Below are positions 7,339-16,570 of a stretch of 64,000 nt of DNA, in pieces. The notes beneath the pieces are model-generated. The model searched no databases. It was not told the origin of the DNA and saw nothing but the letters and a program-made list of their open reading frames with translations. This DNA is from CAZXWK01 sp964644675. GTDB lineage: Bacteria; Actinomycetota; Coriobacteriia; Anaerosomatales; JAAXUF01. Location: the NCBI GenBank assembly GCA_964644675.1, contig CAZXWK010000004.1, positions 33,322 to 97,321 of the forward strand, in the 5' to 3' direction. How positions within the stretch are numbered: position 1 is the stretch's first letter; every line of letters starts with the position of its first letter. Position numbers and translations under genes: made by a program.

Positions 7339-9540
7339 CTAGGCCTTCGGAGCGTCACCCTTGGAGGACTCGGTCGACGCGCCGCCCTCATCCTGCTTCT
7401 TCGCGCCGGGTCGTGCGGGCGCGGCCTTGCGGGGCGCGGGTGCCGTCGATCCGAGTGGCGGCACCGCCGAGGGCGCGGGCGCGGTCGCGGACATCTGTTC
7501 GCGGATCGCCGACTTGATCGCGCGGACGGCCTCGACCTGCTCGGCGTCGGCCGGACCGGCCTCGCCGGTGGCTTGGAGCTTCTCGGTGGCGAGCAGCGTC
7601 ATGAGCAGGCTGAACGCGTTGGCGCCGGAGCCCGACTCGCCCTCGCCCCCGCCTCCCATCTCGACGTAGGTGGAGGGAACGATCGGGATCTTCGCGGTCT
7701 CGACCGCCTGCGACAGGCGGTTCATGACCTCCTGGACGAGCTGGAGCTGCGGTCCGCCATACGCCCGGACCTGCTCCTCGATGGCGATGGCCTTGCCGAT
7801 ACCGACACGGGCCTCACGGTCGGCGTCGGCCTCGGCGGTGAGCTTGATCCTGGTCGCCTCACCCGCGGCGAGCAGCTTGACCCGCTCGGCGTCGGCAGCG
7901 GCGAGCGTTTTCACGCGCTCGGCGTCCTGCGTCGCGCGCTGCAGCTCGGCGCGACCGGCGTTCTCCTGGATGTTGACGTTGATCTCGGACTCGGTGAGCA
8001 GCGTCTGCTGCTGTGCGATTGCGGTGGCCTGCTTGAGCTCGCGTTCCTTGTCCGCGGCGATGCGCTGCTTCTCGTAGGTCTCGAGCTTCTCGACGGCGAC
8101 CTGCCGGTCCCTCAGCTGCATCAGGATCTGCTCGATCTTGTCGTCGCCGGGCTGCGAGTGCGGCGTGCCGATCAGCACCTCTTCGAGCTCGAGGTTGTAG
8201 TGCTCGAACTTGACCTTCATCTCGACGCTCGAGCGCTCCTGGATCTCCGAGCGCTGCTGGAGCAGCTCGATGAGCGTGCGCGTCTGGCCGATGTTCTTGA
8301 AGTACGCCGAGACCATTGGGTCGAGGGTCTGGTTGACGAGCATCTTGATGTCGCCGAACCGCTGGATGACGAGCGGCGCCTTCTTGTAGTCGATGTGGAT
8401 GACCACGGAAAGCGGAAGCAGGGGCTCGAACGCGTCCTTGGTGATCAGGCTCACCTCGGCGAGGTTCTCGTCGTAGTTGTGCTCGCCGCTCTGGCCGAGG
8501 ATCCACTTGAGGATGATGTTGGTCGTCGGGACCATGCTGATGGAGCCGGCGTACGTGTTGAACGCGTACTTGCCCGGCATGAGCGGCTCGCTCCAGACGC
8601 CGCGGTTACCCATGGCAACCAACTCGCCGTGACGGTACGCCTCACCGGAGGTGTCCACGCCCTTGGGACCGAAGTAGCTGACCACGACGCCCGCGTAGCC
8701 CACCGGCACGACGACCTTGTTGATCAGCTCGACCGTCGCGAAGAGCCGGTTGATGAAGTATGTGCCCTCGGTCAGCACCTGGTACTGGCGGCCGCGGAAG
8801 CCGCCCGCGGCAAGGAACGCCTCAGGGTCCTGGAAGTTGTTGTGGTAGCCGGGGCTATCAGGCTTGTCGCCCACGGCCGGCGCGATGATGTCGCCCATCG
8901 GGAGCGACGGGCCGTCGTTGACGGTCACGATGCCGGTCTTGTCGTCCGCGCCCTTGATGACGATCGGGTTGAAGCCGTCCACCTGGTTGAGGTGGGTCGC
9001 CATCGCCTGGATGGTGCCCTGCTCCTCGGCCGAGCCCATCGGCAGGTAGAAGATCTGCGCCTCGGTGATGATGATGAACTGCGCGAGGTTGAAGGCGTAG
9101 GTTCCTTCTCGGAGGATCTGGCGCTGAGGACCCCTCTGCCCGCCGGCCTCGATGTAGGCGGTGACGTCTTCGAAGGTGTTGCCGGGGACGACCTTGCCGA
9201 GTGTCTGTCCCGGAGGCAGCGGAACGCCGTCACGCGCGAAGACGTAGCCGATCTTGCCCTGCGAGATCGTGACGAGGGGCATCACGTGGACGCGGTACAT
9301 GAGCGGCGTGCGGAAGTGGATACCGCCTCGCAGCACGTTGGGCTGGTAGCCCGCCTCGCCCTTGAGCGAGATGATGGCGTCCTTGAGCGAGCCCTTGGGG
9401 CTCCACCACTTCTCGACGATGGCGACCTTGTCGCTTCGGATGACCCGGAACCCCACGAGCCAGAGCACGATCGCCAGCACGACGATCCCGACGATCCCCC
9501 AGATCGCCGCCGCGAACAGGAACCCGATGAGCGCAGCCAC
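7339..9540 (-). CDS. Large SPFH/Band 7 (flotillin-like) membrane protein
   Basis: A 733-residue protein anchored by one N-terminal helix (about residues 5-27), followed by the start of the SPFH fold at RVIRSDKVAIVEKWW. A further region includes VVIHIDYKKAPLVIQRFGD and VSAYFKNIGQTRTLIELLQQR, typical of the late SPFH domain. A long Ala/Glu-rich coiled coil (about 480-610) and a Pro/Ala/Lys-rich low-complexity tail complete it. SPFH proteins oligomerise on membranes and form scaffolds for other proteins. I chose the GTG at 9538-9540 because GGGGGAGG lies 5 bases upstream. There is no NfeD-type partner next to it, so it stands alone between ald and xerD, flanked by hairpins. The exact role is unknown. 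Confidence 0.85.
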   Translation of the reverse strand: MAALIGFLFAAAIWGIVGIVVLAIVLWLVGFRVIRSDKVAIVEKWWSPKGSLKDAIISLKGEAGYQPNVLRGGIHFRTPLMYRVHVMPLVTISQGKIGYVFARDGVPLPPGQTLGKVVPGNTFEDVTAYIEAGGQRGPQRQILREGTYAFNLAQFIIITEAQIFYLPMGSAEEQGTIQAMATHLNQVDGFNPIVIKGADDKTGIVTVNDGPSLPMGDIIAPAVGDKPDSPGYHNNFQDPEAFLAAGGFRGRQYQVLTEGTYFINRLFATVELINKVVVPVGYAGVVVSYFGPKGVDTSGEAYRHGELVAMGNRGVWSEPLMPGKYAFNTYAGSISMVPTTNIILKWILGQSGEHNYDENLAEVSLITKDAFEPLLPLSVVIHIDYKKAPLVIQRFGDIKMLVNQTLDPMVSAYFKNIGQTRTLIELLQQRSEIQERSSVEMKVKFEHYNLELEEVLIGTPHSQPGDDKIEQILMQLRDRQVAVEKLETYEKQRIAADKERELKQATAIAQQQTLLTESEINVNIQENAGRAELQRATQDAERVKTLAAADAERVKLLAAGEATRIKLTAEADADREARVGIGKAIAIEEQVRAYGGPQLQLVQEVMNRLSQAVETAKIPIVPSTYVEMGGGGEGESGSGANAFSLLMTLLATEKLQATGEAGPADAEQVEAVRAIKSAIREQMSATAPAPSAVPPLGSTAPAPRKAAPARPGAKKQDEGGASTESSKGDAPKA

Positions 9541-9623
9541 GGTGTCCTCCCCCAAGTCCGTCAACTGGTGCGTCTTTCCACCCTACGACCGTTGGAGCCG
9601 GTAGGCAATCCTTCCGAGACGCA

Positions 9624-9654
9624 CGGTGGCCGCCCCAGATCGGGACGGCCACCG
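9624..9654 (-). terminator. Hairpin after alanine dehydrogenase gene
   Basis: A 9-bp inverted repeat (cggtggccg / cggccaccg) with a further ccc/ggg pairing inside lies 24 bases beyond the ald stop. No U-tract follows. Confidence 0.55.
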
Positions 9655-9677
9655 GATGCTCGTGATTGCGCGAGACG

Positions 9678-10793
9678 CTAGCTGACGAGCGAAGAGAGCT
9701 CGACGTACTCCAGGCCGTGGGCCTCGGCGACGGGCTTGTAGGTGACCTTGCCGTCGAGGACGTTCATGCCCTTGGCGAGCGCGGCGTCGTCGAGAACGGC
9801 CTGCTTCCAACCCTTGTCGGCGATGGCCAGGCCGTAGCGCAGCGTCGCGTTGTTGAGCGCGTGGGTCGAGGTGTTGGGCACCGCGCCCGGCATGTTGGCG
9901 ACGCCGTAGTGCAGAACGCCGTCGACGAAGTAGGTCGGGTCGGCGTGCGTGGTGGCCTTGGTGGTCTCGATACAACCGCCCTGGTCGACGGAGACGTCCA
10001 CGACGACCGCACCCGGCTTCATGTTCGGGAGCATGTCGGCCGTGACGAGCCACGGGGTGCGGGCACCCGGCAGCAGGACCGCGCCGATGACGAGGTCGGC
10101 GGCGTAGACGGCCTGCTCGATGTTGTAGCGGTTGCTGTACAGGGTGCGGACGCGGTTGCCCCACAGGTCGTCGATGTAGCGGATGCGGTCCATGTTCACG
10201 TCCATGACCGTGACGTTGGCGCCCATGCCGACCGCCATGTACGTCGCGTTCATGCCGACGACGCCACCGCCGAGAACGACCACGTTGGCCGGGAGCACAC
10301 CCGGGACGCCGCCCATGAGAACGCCGCGACCGCCGAGGGTCTTCTGCAGGTACTGCGCGCCGACGATGGACGCCATACGGCCAGCGACCTCGGACATCGG
10401 GGCGAGAAGCGGGAGCGAGTGGTTCGGCAGCTCGACCGTCTCGTAGGCGATGCAGACGGCGCCCGAGGCGATCAGGCCCATCGTCTGCTCGTAGTCGGGG
10501 GCGAGGTGCAGGTAGGTGTAGAGGATCTGGCCGGGGCGCAGCATCGCGATCTCGACCGCCTGCGGCTCCTTGACCTTGACGATCATGTCGGCCGTGGCGA
10601 AGACCTCGGCGGCGGTGTCGATGATCTTCGCACCGGCGGCCACGTACTCCGCGTCCGGGAACGACGAGCCGACGCCGGCGCCCTGCTCGACGATGACCTC
10701 GTGCCCGTGGTGCACGAACTCGCGCACCGAACCGGGGGTCAGTCCGACCCGGAACTCGTTGTTCTTGATCTCCTTGGGTACTCCAACGATCAC
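9678..10793 (-). CDS. ald: Alanine dehydrogenase
   Basis: A 371-residue NAD-dependent L-alanine dehydrogenase, the same length as characterised actinobacterial enzymes. It interconverts alanine and pyruvate plus ammonia. The N terminus MIVGVPKEIK and the segment VKVKEPQ with the catalytic Lys are visible, as are the His in YTYLHLAPD, the Rossmann motif VLGGGVVGMNA, and VDVSVDQGGC. The start is a GTG at 10791-10793 with AAAGGGAG 7 bases upstream; an upstream ATG adds 26 residues that do not match the family. A good sigma70-like promoter lies upstream and a hairpin follows, so it is probably a single-gene unit. Confidence 0.95.
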   Translation of the reverse strand: MIVGVPKEIKNNEFRVGLTPGSVREFVHHGHEVIVEQGAGVGSSFPDAEYVAAGAKIIDTAAEVFATADMIVKVKEPQAVEIAMLRPGQILYTYLHLAPDYEQTMGLIASGAVCIAYETVELPNHSLPLLAPMSEVAGRMASIVGAQYLQKTLGGRGVLMGGVPGVLPANVVVLGGGVVGMNATYMAVGMGANVTVMDVNMDRIRYIDDLWGNRVRTLYSNRYNIEQAVYAADLVIGAVLLPGARTPWLVTADMLPNMKPGAVVVDVSVDQGGCIETTKATTHADPTYFVDGVLHYGVANMPGAVPNTSTHALNNATLRYGLAIADKGWKQAVLDDAALAKGMNVLDGKVTYKPVAEAHGLEYVELSSLVS

Positions 10794-10880
10794 GTTCGCA
10801 CTCCCTTTCACCGTAAGTGGCCCTTCGAACGCAAGACCGAGTTGCCGGCACTCTGCATCGCGTCGGGACAAACCTGAATC

Positions 10881-10908
10881 AGTGTACCGCGCCGACCCGC
10901 ATTCTCAA
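10881..10908 (-). promoter_or_regulatory. Candidate ald promoter (TTGAGA-N16-TACACT)
   Basis: On the minus strand TTGAGA (10903-10908) and TACACT (10881-10886) are spaced by 16 bases, about 90 bases before the ald start. This matches the sigma70/SigA pattern well. Confidence 0.5.
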
Positions 10909-10926
10909 GGAAGTAGCGGCAGTCGG

Positions 10927-10953
10927 TTGCGAATCGCGCAAGAGTCGTACAAT
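10927..10953 (+). promoter_or_regulatory. Candidate promoter (TTGCGA-N15-TACAAT) for the coiled-coil membrane protein
   Basis: TTGCGA (10927-10932) and TACAAT (10948-10953) point at the GTG start at 10997. The 15-base spacing is short, so confidence is moderate. Confidence 0.4.
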
Positions 10954-10996
10954 CGTCGTGTCGCCATGTGTCGGTTGAGCCCGAAGGGGGCAGCTC

Positions 10997-11623
10997 GTGG
11001 AATACGGCCGTACGCACTACCTGCGCATCCCCAAGAACAAGTTCTGGGCTTGGGTCGGAGTCTCCTTCGCGTTCGGTCTCGCGATCGGGCTCGCGATCAT
11101 GTTCGCCCGGCAGGCTGCGCTGAGCAGGGAGTTGGACGCAGCAAAGGCGCAGGCCACGGCCTCAGCGCAGGAAGCCAGCGCGACCATCGAGTCGATGCAG
11201 CAGCGCCTCACCTCGGTCGAGGCGTCTCTGGCGGCCGCCTCGGAGCAGATCGCCGCGGCCCAGGCGGAGGCGGCCAAGCAGGCGGAGGAGCAGTCGACCG
11301 ACCAGGCCTCGAACGAGAACACGGTGACCGTCGTGTCGCGTACCATCTCGCCGAGCACGGTCGAGACGGAGGGCGCGATCACCATGACCGCGAAGGTCAA
11401 GGGCTCGCCCGAGAAGGTCACCATGCGCATAACCGGACCCAACGGCTACGACGAGGTCTTCGCGCTGAAGAAGTCGTCGACCTCGGACTCGACCGAGACG
11501 TGGAAGGCCGGCACGACCGCGCCAAAGAAGGCCGGCACGTACAAGTACTACGCGACCGCCTACAAAGGCGACGCCAAGGCGACGATGCCCGGCGCTTCCC
11601 CCTCGACGCTCAAGGTCGAGTAG
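10997..11623 (+). CDS. Membrane-anchored coiled-coil protein with C-terminal beta domain, hypothetical
   Basis: A 208-residue protein with a short basic cytoplasmic start and one transmembrane helix (about 18-35). An Ala/Gln/Glu-rich coiled coil follows (about 40-100), and then an extracytoplasmic beta-rich domain of about 100 residues with the Ig-like look of VTVVSRTISPSTVETEGAI ... AGTYKYYATAYKGDA. I do not recognise a named family. The GTG start is supported by AAGGGGG 6 bases upstream, and a promoter candidate precedes it. It is transcribed away from ald and converges on the DUF3866 operon. Its architecture suggests a cell-surface or wall-associated role, which is inference only. Confidence 0.75.
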   Translation: MEYGRTHYLRIPKNKFWAWVGVSFAFGLAIGLAIMFARQAALSRELDAAKAQATASAQEASATIESMQQRLTSVEASLAAASEQIAAAQAEAAKQAEEQSTDQASNENTVTVVSRTISPSTVETEGAITMTAKVKGSPEKVTMRITGPNGYDEVFALKKSSTSDSTETWKAGTTAPKKAGTYKYYATAYKGDAKATMPGASPSTLKVE

Positions 11624-11681
11624 CCGCCCTCGCCCGACCCCTCAGCAACCGCGAACGGCACCGACGCGTTGAGGCGCGCCG

Positions 11682-12770
11682 TCAGCGCGTCGCGCTCCGA
11701 GCGAGCCGGGCAGCGACCTCCCCTGCCGCGTACGCCGCCGAGAAGAACGCCGGGTCGTCATCCGGCCCTCGGCCCATCGTCTTGACCGTCACGCCGCGGA
11801 GGTCGGGCGCCGGCACCCCTGCCCGGGCGTCCACACGCGCGTGGCGCTCGAAGACGCCCGCGGCCTCGAGCGCCGCGTCCACCTGCTCGGCGAGGTCCTC
11901 CGGCAGCCAGGGCACCGCGACTCGCGCGGGCGCCAGCGCGATCGTGCCCAGCGCGGCGAGCGTGTGGTGGCTCACGACCCGATGGCGTTCTCGGCTGTCG
12001 GCGAACGAGAGTCGCAACACCGCCACGGGTGTCCCGCCCACGGCGGCGACCGCGTTGATCGCCTCGCCCTGCGCGACTCCCCCGTGTCCGAACGGCGTCG
12101 CCGTACCCACCACCCCCGGACCGATCGCGACGATCGCGACGTCCGCATGGGCGACGTGGCACGCGGCGAGCAGGCCCGAGTGCAGGTTGACGGCCTCCAG
12201 CTCGCCGCCGAACGCCTGACCACAGCTCACCGTCGAGTCCAGCAGGCCCGCGTCGACCGCGTCTCGCACGACACCCGAAAGCGGCAGCGCGAGCGCGGCC
12301 TGGTCGGTCATGCAGTACGCGACGCGCAGTGTGGGATCCGCCTGCTTGATCGCGGCGGCCACGAGCGGCACCTGGCTATGCAGCCCGCAGCAGACGACGG
12401 GCAGGCCGTGCAGGGTCGTGGCCCGCCCCATCGTCGCGTGATGCGGGCTCTCCTGAGACTCGACGGACACCACGTCGAGCTGCAGCGGGGTGTATCGCAG
12501 CTTGAGGATGTGGCCGCCGGAGGGATGATCGAGCGCGACTCCCCGGCCGTCGCCCTCGCGAGCAACCACGAAGTGCGCTCCACCCGTGCCGAGCGCGAGG
12601 TCCACCGCGGTGGTGTTCAGCAGCACCCGGTCGCCGAACTCGCACGTGCCGACGAGCGCGGGGTAGCAGACCGCCCGACCCGACGCACCGTCATCGAGGT
12701 CCACGCGCAGCTCCTCGAGCGACTCGCTCGATGCCACCACCTCGGTCACGCGGGCCCACACGAGCCTCAT
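11682..12770 (-). CDS. DUF3866 family protein
   Basis: A 362-residue protein with the actinobacterial DUF3866 pattern: an N-terminal beta-rich part (MRLVWARVTEVV ... ALVGTCEFGDRVLLNTTAVDL) and a larger alpha/beta part. The latter has VVCCGLHSQVPLVAAAIKQADP, VAYCMTDQAALALPLS and AIVAIGPGVVGT. The biochemical role is not established. The ATG at 12768-12770 overlaps the TGA of the upstream M20 peptidase gene in an ATGA, implying tight coupling; an alternative start 114 bases upstream would put 38 non-homologous residues inside the peptidase gene. The protein has no signal peptide or membrane helix, so it is likely cytoplasmic. Confidence 0.88.
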   Translation of the reverse strand: MRLVWARVTEVVASSESLEELRVDLDDGASGRAVCYPALVGTCEFGDRVLLNTTAVDLALGTGGAHFVVAREGDGRGVALDHPSGGHILKLRYTPLQLDVVSVESQESPHHATMGRATTLHGLPVVCCGLHSQVPLVAAAIKQADPTLRVAYCMTDQAALALPLSGVVRDAVDAGLLDSTVSCGQAFGGELEAVNLHSGLLAACHVAHADVAIVAIGPGVVGTATPFGHGGVAQGEAINAVAAVGGTPVAVLRLSFADSRERHRVVSHHTLAALGTIALAPARVAVPWLPEDLAEQVDAALEAAGVFERHARVDARAGVPAPDLRGVTVKTMGRGPDDDPAFFSAAYAAGEVAARLARSATR

Positions 12771-13888
12771 CGCACGTCCTGCTCGGCGAATCGGCGTATC
12801 GCGGCGAGGACCAGGTCGGTCAGCGCCTCCATGTCGGCGATCGCGAGCTGCTCGTGAGTTCCGTGAACGCCCGCCATGCCGCACGCGAGTGCGAGGGTAC
12901 GCACCCCCATCGAGGCCAGCACGTTCGCGTCGGAGCCGCCGCCCGTTCGGTAGGTCCGCGGCACGAGTCCCACGTCTTCACACGCCCCCGAGACCAGCTG
13001 CACCTCAGGCGCGTCGGTCGGCACCCCGAAGCCCTCGTACTCGCGCTTCCAGACGATCTCGACCGAGCCTCCGCCCGCCGAGGCGGCCTCGCGCAGCGCG
13101 GCGTCCATGCGTTCCCTGAGCTCCTCGACGCGCTCGCGTACGAGCGACCGGCACTCGCCGGTCAGCTCGCAGCGTGCGGGGACGACGTTGGTCGCGCTGC
13201 CACCGCGGATCGAACCGACGTTGGCGGTGCTTTCCGCGTCGAGGCGTCCCAGCTCCATCCGCGAGACGGCGTCGGCGGCCATCTGCACCGCCGAGATGCC
13301 CAGTTCGGGCTGCACGCCCGCGTGGGCGGCCCGTCCGCGGAACTCCGCGCAGAAGGTGTAGTGGGTGGGTGCCGCCACGACGATCCCTCCGGGCCGACCG
13401 TCGGCGTCGAGCACGAGGCACAGGTCACACGACGCGTCGTCGGCGGACAGGTACTTTGCCCCGACGAGGCCCACCTCCTCCTGGACGGTGAACAGCGCCT
13501 TGACGGTCGGCCTGGGCTCGCCCGACTCGACCAGGCGCCGCAGCGCCTCGATGGTCGCGGCGAGCCCCACCTTGTCGTCGGCCCCGAGCACGGTGTCGCC
13601 CGCCGAGACGATCACGCCGTCGACGATGCGGGGCTCGACACCTCGGCAGGGCTCCACACAGTCGAGGTGGGCGGACAGGCCGATCACGCCGGGAAGGTCG
13701 CCGGGGAGCTCGGCTATCAGGTTCCCCGTGTCCGAACCCGTCTGAGCAGCCGAGTCATCGGTCCACACCGTACAGCCGAGGGCCTCCAGAGCCGCGTGAC
13801 AGTACGCGGCGCACGCGGCCTCGGATCCGGAAGGGCTGTCGATGCGCACCAGGTCCAGGAAGGTGTCGAGAAGCCTGGCGTCGCTCAT
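12767..13888 (-). CDS. M20 family metallopeptidase (PepT-like)
   Basis: A 373-residue zinc aminopeptidase of the M20 family, closest in pattern to tripeptidase T-like proteins. Metal and catalytic landmarks are GLSAHLDCVEPC (His and Asp ligand/catalytic region), TVLGADDKVG (bridging Asp), FTVQEEVGLVGA (catalytic Glu-Glu) and a C-terminal GTHEQ (His ligand). The dimerisation domain is in the middle. The ATG at 13886-13888 has GGAG 6 bases upstream, next to the pyrG stop, and the gene ends in an ATGA overlap with the DUF3866 gene. The substrate is probably small peptides; the coupling to CTP synthase is positional and need not be functional. Confidence 0.9.
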   Translation of the reverse strand: MSDARLLDTFLDLVRIDSPSGSEAACAAYCHAALEALGCTVWTDDSAAQTGSDTGNLIAELPGDLPGVIGLSAHLDCVEPCRGVEPRIVDGVIVSAGDTVLGADDKVGLAATIEALRRLVESGEPRPTVKALFTVQEEVGLVGAKYLSADDASCDLCLVLDADGRPGGIVVAAPTHYTFCAEFRGRAAHAGVQPELGISAVQMAADAVSRMELGRLDAESTANVGSIRGGSATNVVPARCELTGECRSLVRERVEELRERMDAALREAASAGGGSVEIVWKREYEGFGVPTDAPEVQLVSGACEDVGLVPRTYRTGGGSDANVLASMGVRTLALACGMAGVHGTHEQLAIADMEALTDLVLAAIRRFAEQDVR

Positions 13889-13890
13889 AC

Positions 13891-15507
13891 CTACTCCACC
13901 CGGGCGTTCTTGAACGCAACGGCGGCGCCGATGAAGTCGCGGAAGAGCGGCGCGGGACGGGTGGGCCGGCTCTTGAACTCGGGATGGCCCTGATTGCCGA
14001 GGAACCACGGGTGGTCCGGGAGCTCGACCATCTCGACGAGCTTGCCGTCCGGTGACAGGCCGCTGATGACGAGCCCGGCTTCGGTGAGGCGGTCGCGGTA
14101 CGCGTTGTTCACCTCGTAGCGGTGGCGATGGCGCTCGTAGATGAGCTCGTCGCCGTAGGCGGCGTGGCCCTTGGTGTCCGGGACGACCTTGCACGGGTAG
14201 GTGCCCAAGCGCATCGTGCCGCCCATGTCGCTCACGTCCTGCTGCTCGTGCATCAGGTCGATGACCGGGTGCTCGGTGACCGGGTCGAACTCTGCGGAGT
14301 TGGCGCCGTCCAGACCCGCGACGTGGCGGGCGAACTCGGCGACGGCGACCTGCATGCCCAGGCAGATCCCGAAGTACGGGACCAGGTTCTCGCGGGCGTA
14401 GCACGCCGCGCGGATCTTGCCCTCGATGCCGCGGATGCCGAACCCGCCGGGGACCAGGATGCCGTCCATCTTGGCGAGGATCTGGTCAACCTCCTCGGGC
14501 GTGAGCGACTCGGCGTCCACCCAGTGCACGTTCACCTTGTGGTCGTGGTAGATGCCGGCGTGGTCGAGGGCCTCGTTCACCGAGAGATAGGCATCCGGAA
14601 GCTGCACGTACTTGCCCACGAGCCCGATGTTGACCTCGTCGGCGAGCGACTCCGAGTGGTTCACGAACGAGTCCCACTCGGTCATGTCGGGGGCGCCGCA
14701 CTCGAGGCCGAGCCGTTCGATGACCATCTCGTCGAGGCCCTGCGCGGCGAGGTTGCGCGGCACCTCGTAGATGCTCTTCGCGTCGAGCGCCGAGATGACC
14801 GCGCCCGGGTCAACGTCGCAGAAGAGCGCGATCTTGCGGCGGATGCCGACGTCGATGGGCCGGTCCGAGCGGCAGACGATGAAGTCGGGCTGGATACCGA
14901 TGCTGCGCAGCTCCTTGACCGAGTGCTGGGTCGGCTTGGTCTTGAGCTCGCTCGATGCGCCGATCCAAGGCACCAGGGTCACGTGGATGTAGCAGACGTT
15001 GTCGCGGCCCTTGTCCTTGCGCATCTGGCGGATGGCCTCGAGGAACGGCAGGGACTCGATGTCGCCGACCGTGCCGCCGACCTCGGTGAGGATCACGTCG
15101 GGCTGGGTCTGCTCGGCGAGGCGGTTCATGCGGTCTTTGATCTCGTTGGTGACGTGCGGGATGATCTGGACGGTGCCGCCCAGGAAGTCGCCGCGGCGTT
15201 CCTTGCTGATGAGCGTCTGGTAGACGGAGCCCTGCGTGACGTTGCAGTCGCGCGTGAGCGACTCGTCGATGAAGCGCTCGTAGTGGCCCAGGTCGAGGTC
15301 GGTCTCGGCGCCGTCGTCGGTCACGAAGACCTCGCCGTGCTGGAACGGGCTCATGGTGCCCGGATCCACGTTGAGGTAGGGGTCGAGCTTCTGGATGGTC
15401 ACTTTGAGCCCACGGGCCTTGAGCAGGCGGCCGAGGGAGGCGGCGGTGATGCCCTTACCGAGCGAGGAGACGACGCCTCCGGTCACGAAGATGTGCTTGG
15501 TCGCCAT
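13891..15507 (-). CDS. pyrG: CTP synthase
   Basis: A 538-residue glutamine-hydrolysing CTP synthase (UTP + ATP + glutamine to CTP), the normal length. The N-terminal synthetase domain begins KHIFVTGGVVSSLGKGITAAS, with the P-loop. It also shows MSPFQHGEVFVTDDGAETDLD and the allosteric/UTP region EVGGTVGDIES. The C-terminal class I amidotransferase domain has the nucleophile Cys in FGICLGMQ and the His-Glu pair in GHPEF. It lies upstream of, and 2 bases from, the M20 peptidase gene. The pyrG position relative to steA/steB and xerD follows the conserved actinobacterial order. Confidence 0.97.
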   Translation of the reverse strand: MATKHIFVTGGVVSSLGKGITAASLGRLLKARGLKVTIQKLDPYLNVDPGTMSPFQHGEVFVTDDGAETDLDLGHYERFIDESLTRDCNVTQGSVYQTLISKERRGDFLGGTVQIIPHVTNEIKDRMNRLAEQTQPDVILTEVGGTVGDIESLPFLEAIRQMRKDKGRDNVCYIHVTLVPWIGASSELKTKPTQHSVKELRSIGIQPDFIVCRSDRPIDVGIRRKIALFCDVDPGAVISALDAKSIYEVPRNLAAQGLDEMVIERLGLECGAPDMTEWDSFVNHSESLADEVNIGLVGKYVQLPDAYLSVNEALDHAGIYHDHKVNVHWVDAESLTPEEVDQILAKMDGILVPGGFGIRGIEGKIRAACYARENLVPYFGICLGMQVAVAEFARHVAGLDGANSAEFDPVTEHPVIDLMHEQQDVSDMGGTMRLGTYPCKVVPDTKGHAAYGDELIYERHRHRYEVNNAYRDRLTEAGLVISGLSPDGKLVEMVELPDHPWFLGNQGHPEFKSRPTRPAPLFRDFIGAAVAFKNARVE

Positions 15508-15565
15508 AGGTCTTGTGTCAGCCCCTTCTACTGCCGATACGCAATCGGTCTTCCGACTCCCGATT

Positions 15566-16570
15566 CTAGCGGTCGTGCCCCTCGCCGTGCGGACGAGTTT
15601 TGTCCTTCTTCGCGGGACGGGCCGCCTTGCTCCCCGCGTCGTCCCCGGTGGACGGCGCGAGCCGGCCTAGGCCGTCGAGCCAGCGCAACGCGCCGTTGCC
15701 CTCGATGACAGCCGAGAACGACACCCGCTCCGAGACCACGTTGAGCACGAGGACCACCGCGACGTAGGCCGCGAGCGCCCACCACCACTGCTGCAGCGCC
15801 ATCACGAGCACCCAACCGGCGAGCGCACCCGCCGCATTCGCGCCGCCGTCACCGAGCATCGCGCGCTCGCCCAGATCGAAGCTCCACACCGCGAGGACGG
15901 GACCGACCAGCGCGATGCCGAAGTACAAAGCCATGGCCCAGTCCCAGCCAAGTCCGATCAGGACGCTGCCGGCGATCACCAGGACCGAGTAGCACTTGAG
16001 CGCACGTCCCGGGCGCAGGTCCGTCAGGTTCACCAGGTTCGCTGTCAGTGCGATACCCGCACCCTGCAGGAGCCACACCCCGATCCCCTGCACGTCGCCG
16101 ACCGAACCCGACGTCACGTCGGGAACGACCGCGAGCAGCGAGAGCAGTCCGATCCCGACCAGCTTGAGGCCACCGGTCGTCAGGCGGCCGTGAGCCAGCG
16201 CGCCGAGATGACCGCGAAAGCCCTTGTCATCACCCGTCCCGAACACGTCGTCAACGAGGCCCAGCGCGAACGCGCCGAGCACCAGGGGGTACGGGAAGAT
16301 ATCCGAGCCGAACACGAGCGGGGCCTGGTCAGCCGAGACCCGTCCCACGTAGACGTAGTCGAGCAGCGCGACGATCTGGAGGCCGACGACCCACACCACC
16401 CATACGATTCCCAGCCCCAGCGCCACCGGCCTGCCGCGGTAGTTCGAAACGACGCCCGTCTTCGAGGACTCGAGCGTCGGCACGAGCGCGTGGATCGCGA
16501 GCCAGGGCACCGCCCACGTCGCGAGCACGAGCACGAGTACGGCCGTCACGGTCGCAAGCACGTCGGTCAC
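15566..16570 (-). CDS. MraY/WecA-like glycosyl-phosphate transferase family membrane protein
   Basis: A 334-residue protein with about nine hydrophobic helices. It resembles the polyprenyl-phosphate sugar-phosphate transferase (GT4) superfamily: LGLVDDVFG (the DDxxG-type acidic motif), NLVNLTDLRPGRA (the NxxD catalytic-loop motif) and MLGDGGAN (late Gly-Asp motif). Such enzymes start lipid-linked glycan synthesis on undecaprenyl phosphate. The GTG at 16568-16570 overlaps the TGA of the upstream gene (GTGA) with GAGGAGG 7 bases upstream. Whether it is an active enzyme is uncertain; it is coupled to a large phosphatase-like membrane protein and near murJ, so a cell-envelope role is likely. Confidence 0.75.
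   Translation of the reverse strand: MTDVLATVTAVLVLVLATWAVPWLAIHALVPTLESSKTGVVSNYRGRPVALGLGIVWVVWVVGLQIVALLDYVYVGRVSADQAPLVFGSDIFPYPLVLGAFALGLVDDVFGTGDDKGFRGHLGALAHGRLTTGGLKLVGIGLLSLLAVVPDVTSGSVGDVQGIGVWLLQGAGIALTANLVNLTDLRPGRALKCYSVLVIAGSVLIGLGWDWAMALYFGIALVGPVLAVWSFDLGERAMLGDGGANAAGALAGWVLVMALQQWWWALAAYVAVVLVLNVVSERVSFSAVIEGNGALRWLDGLGRLAPSTGDDAGSKAARPAKKDKTRPHGEGHDR

Noticed and set aside
13891..15708. Long plus-strand frame opposite pyrG (14122-15708)
   Set aside because: High-GC antisense shadow; the minus-strand frame has full CTP synthase motifs and a conserved catalytic Cys.
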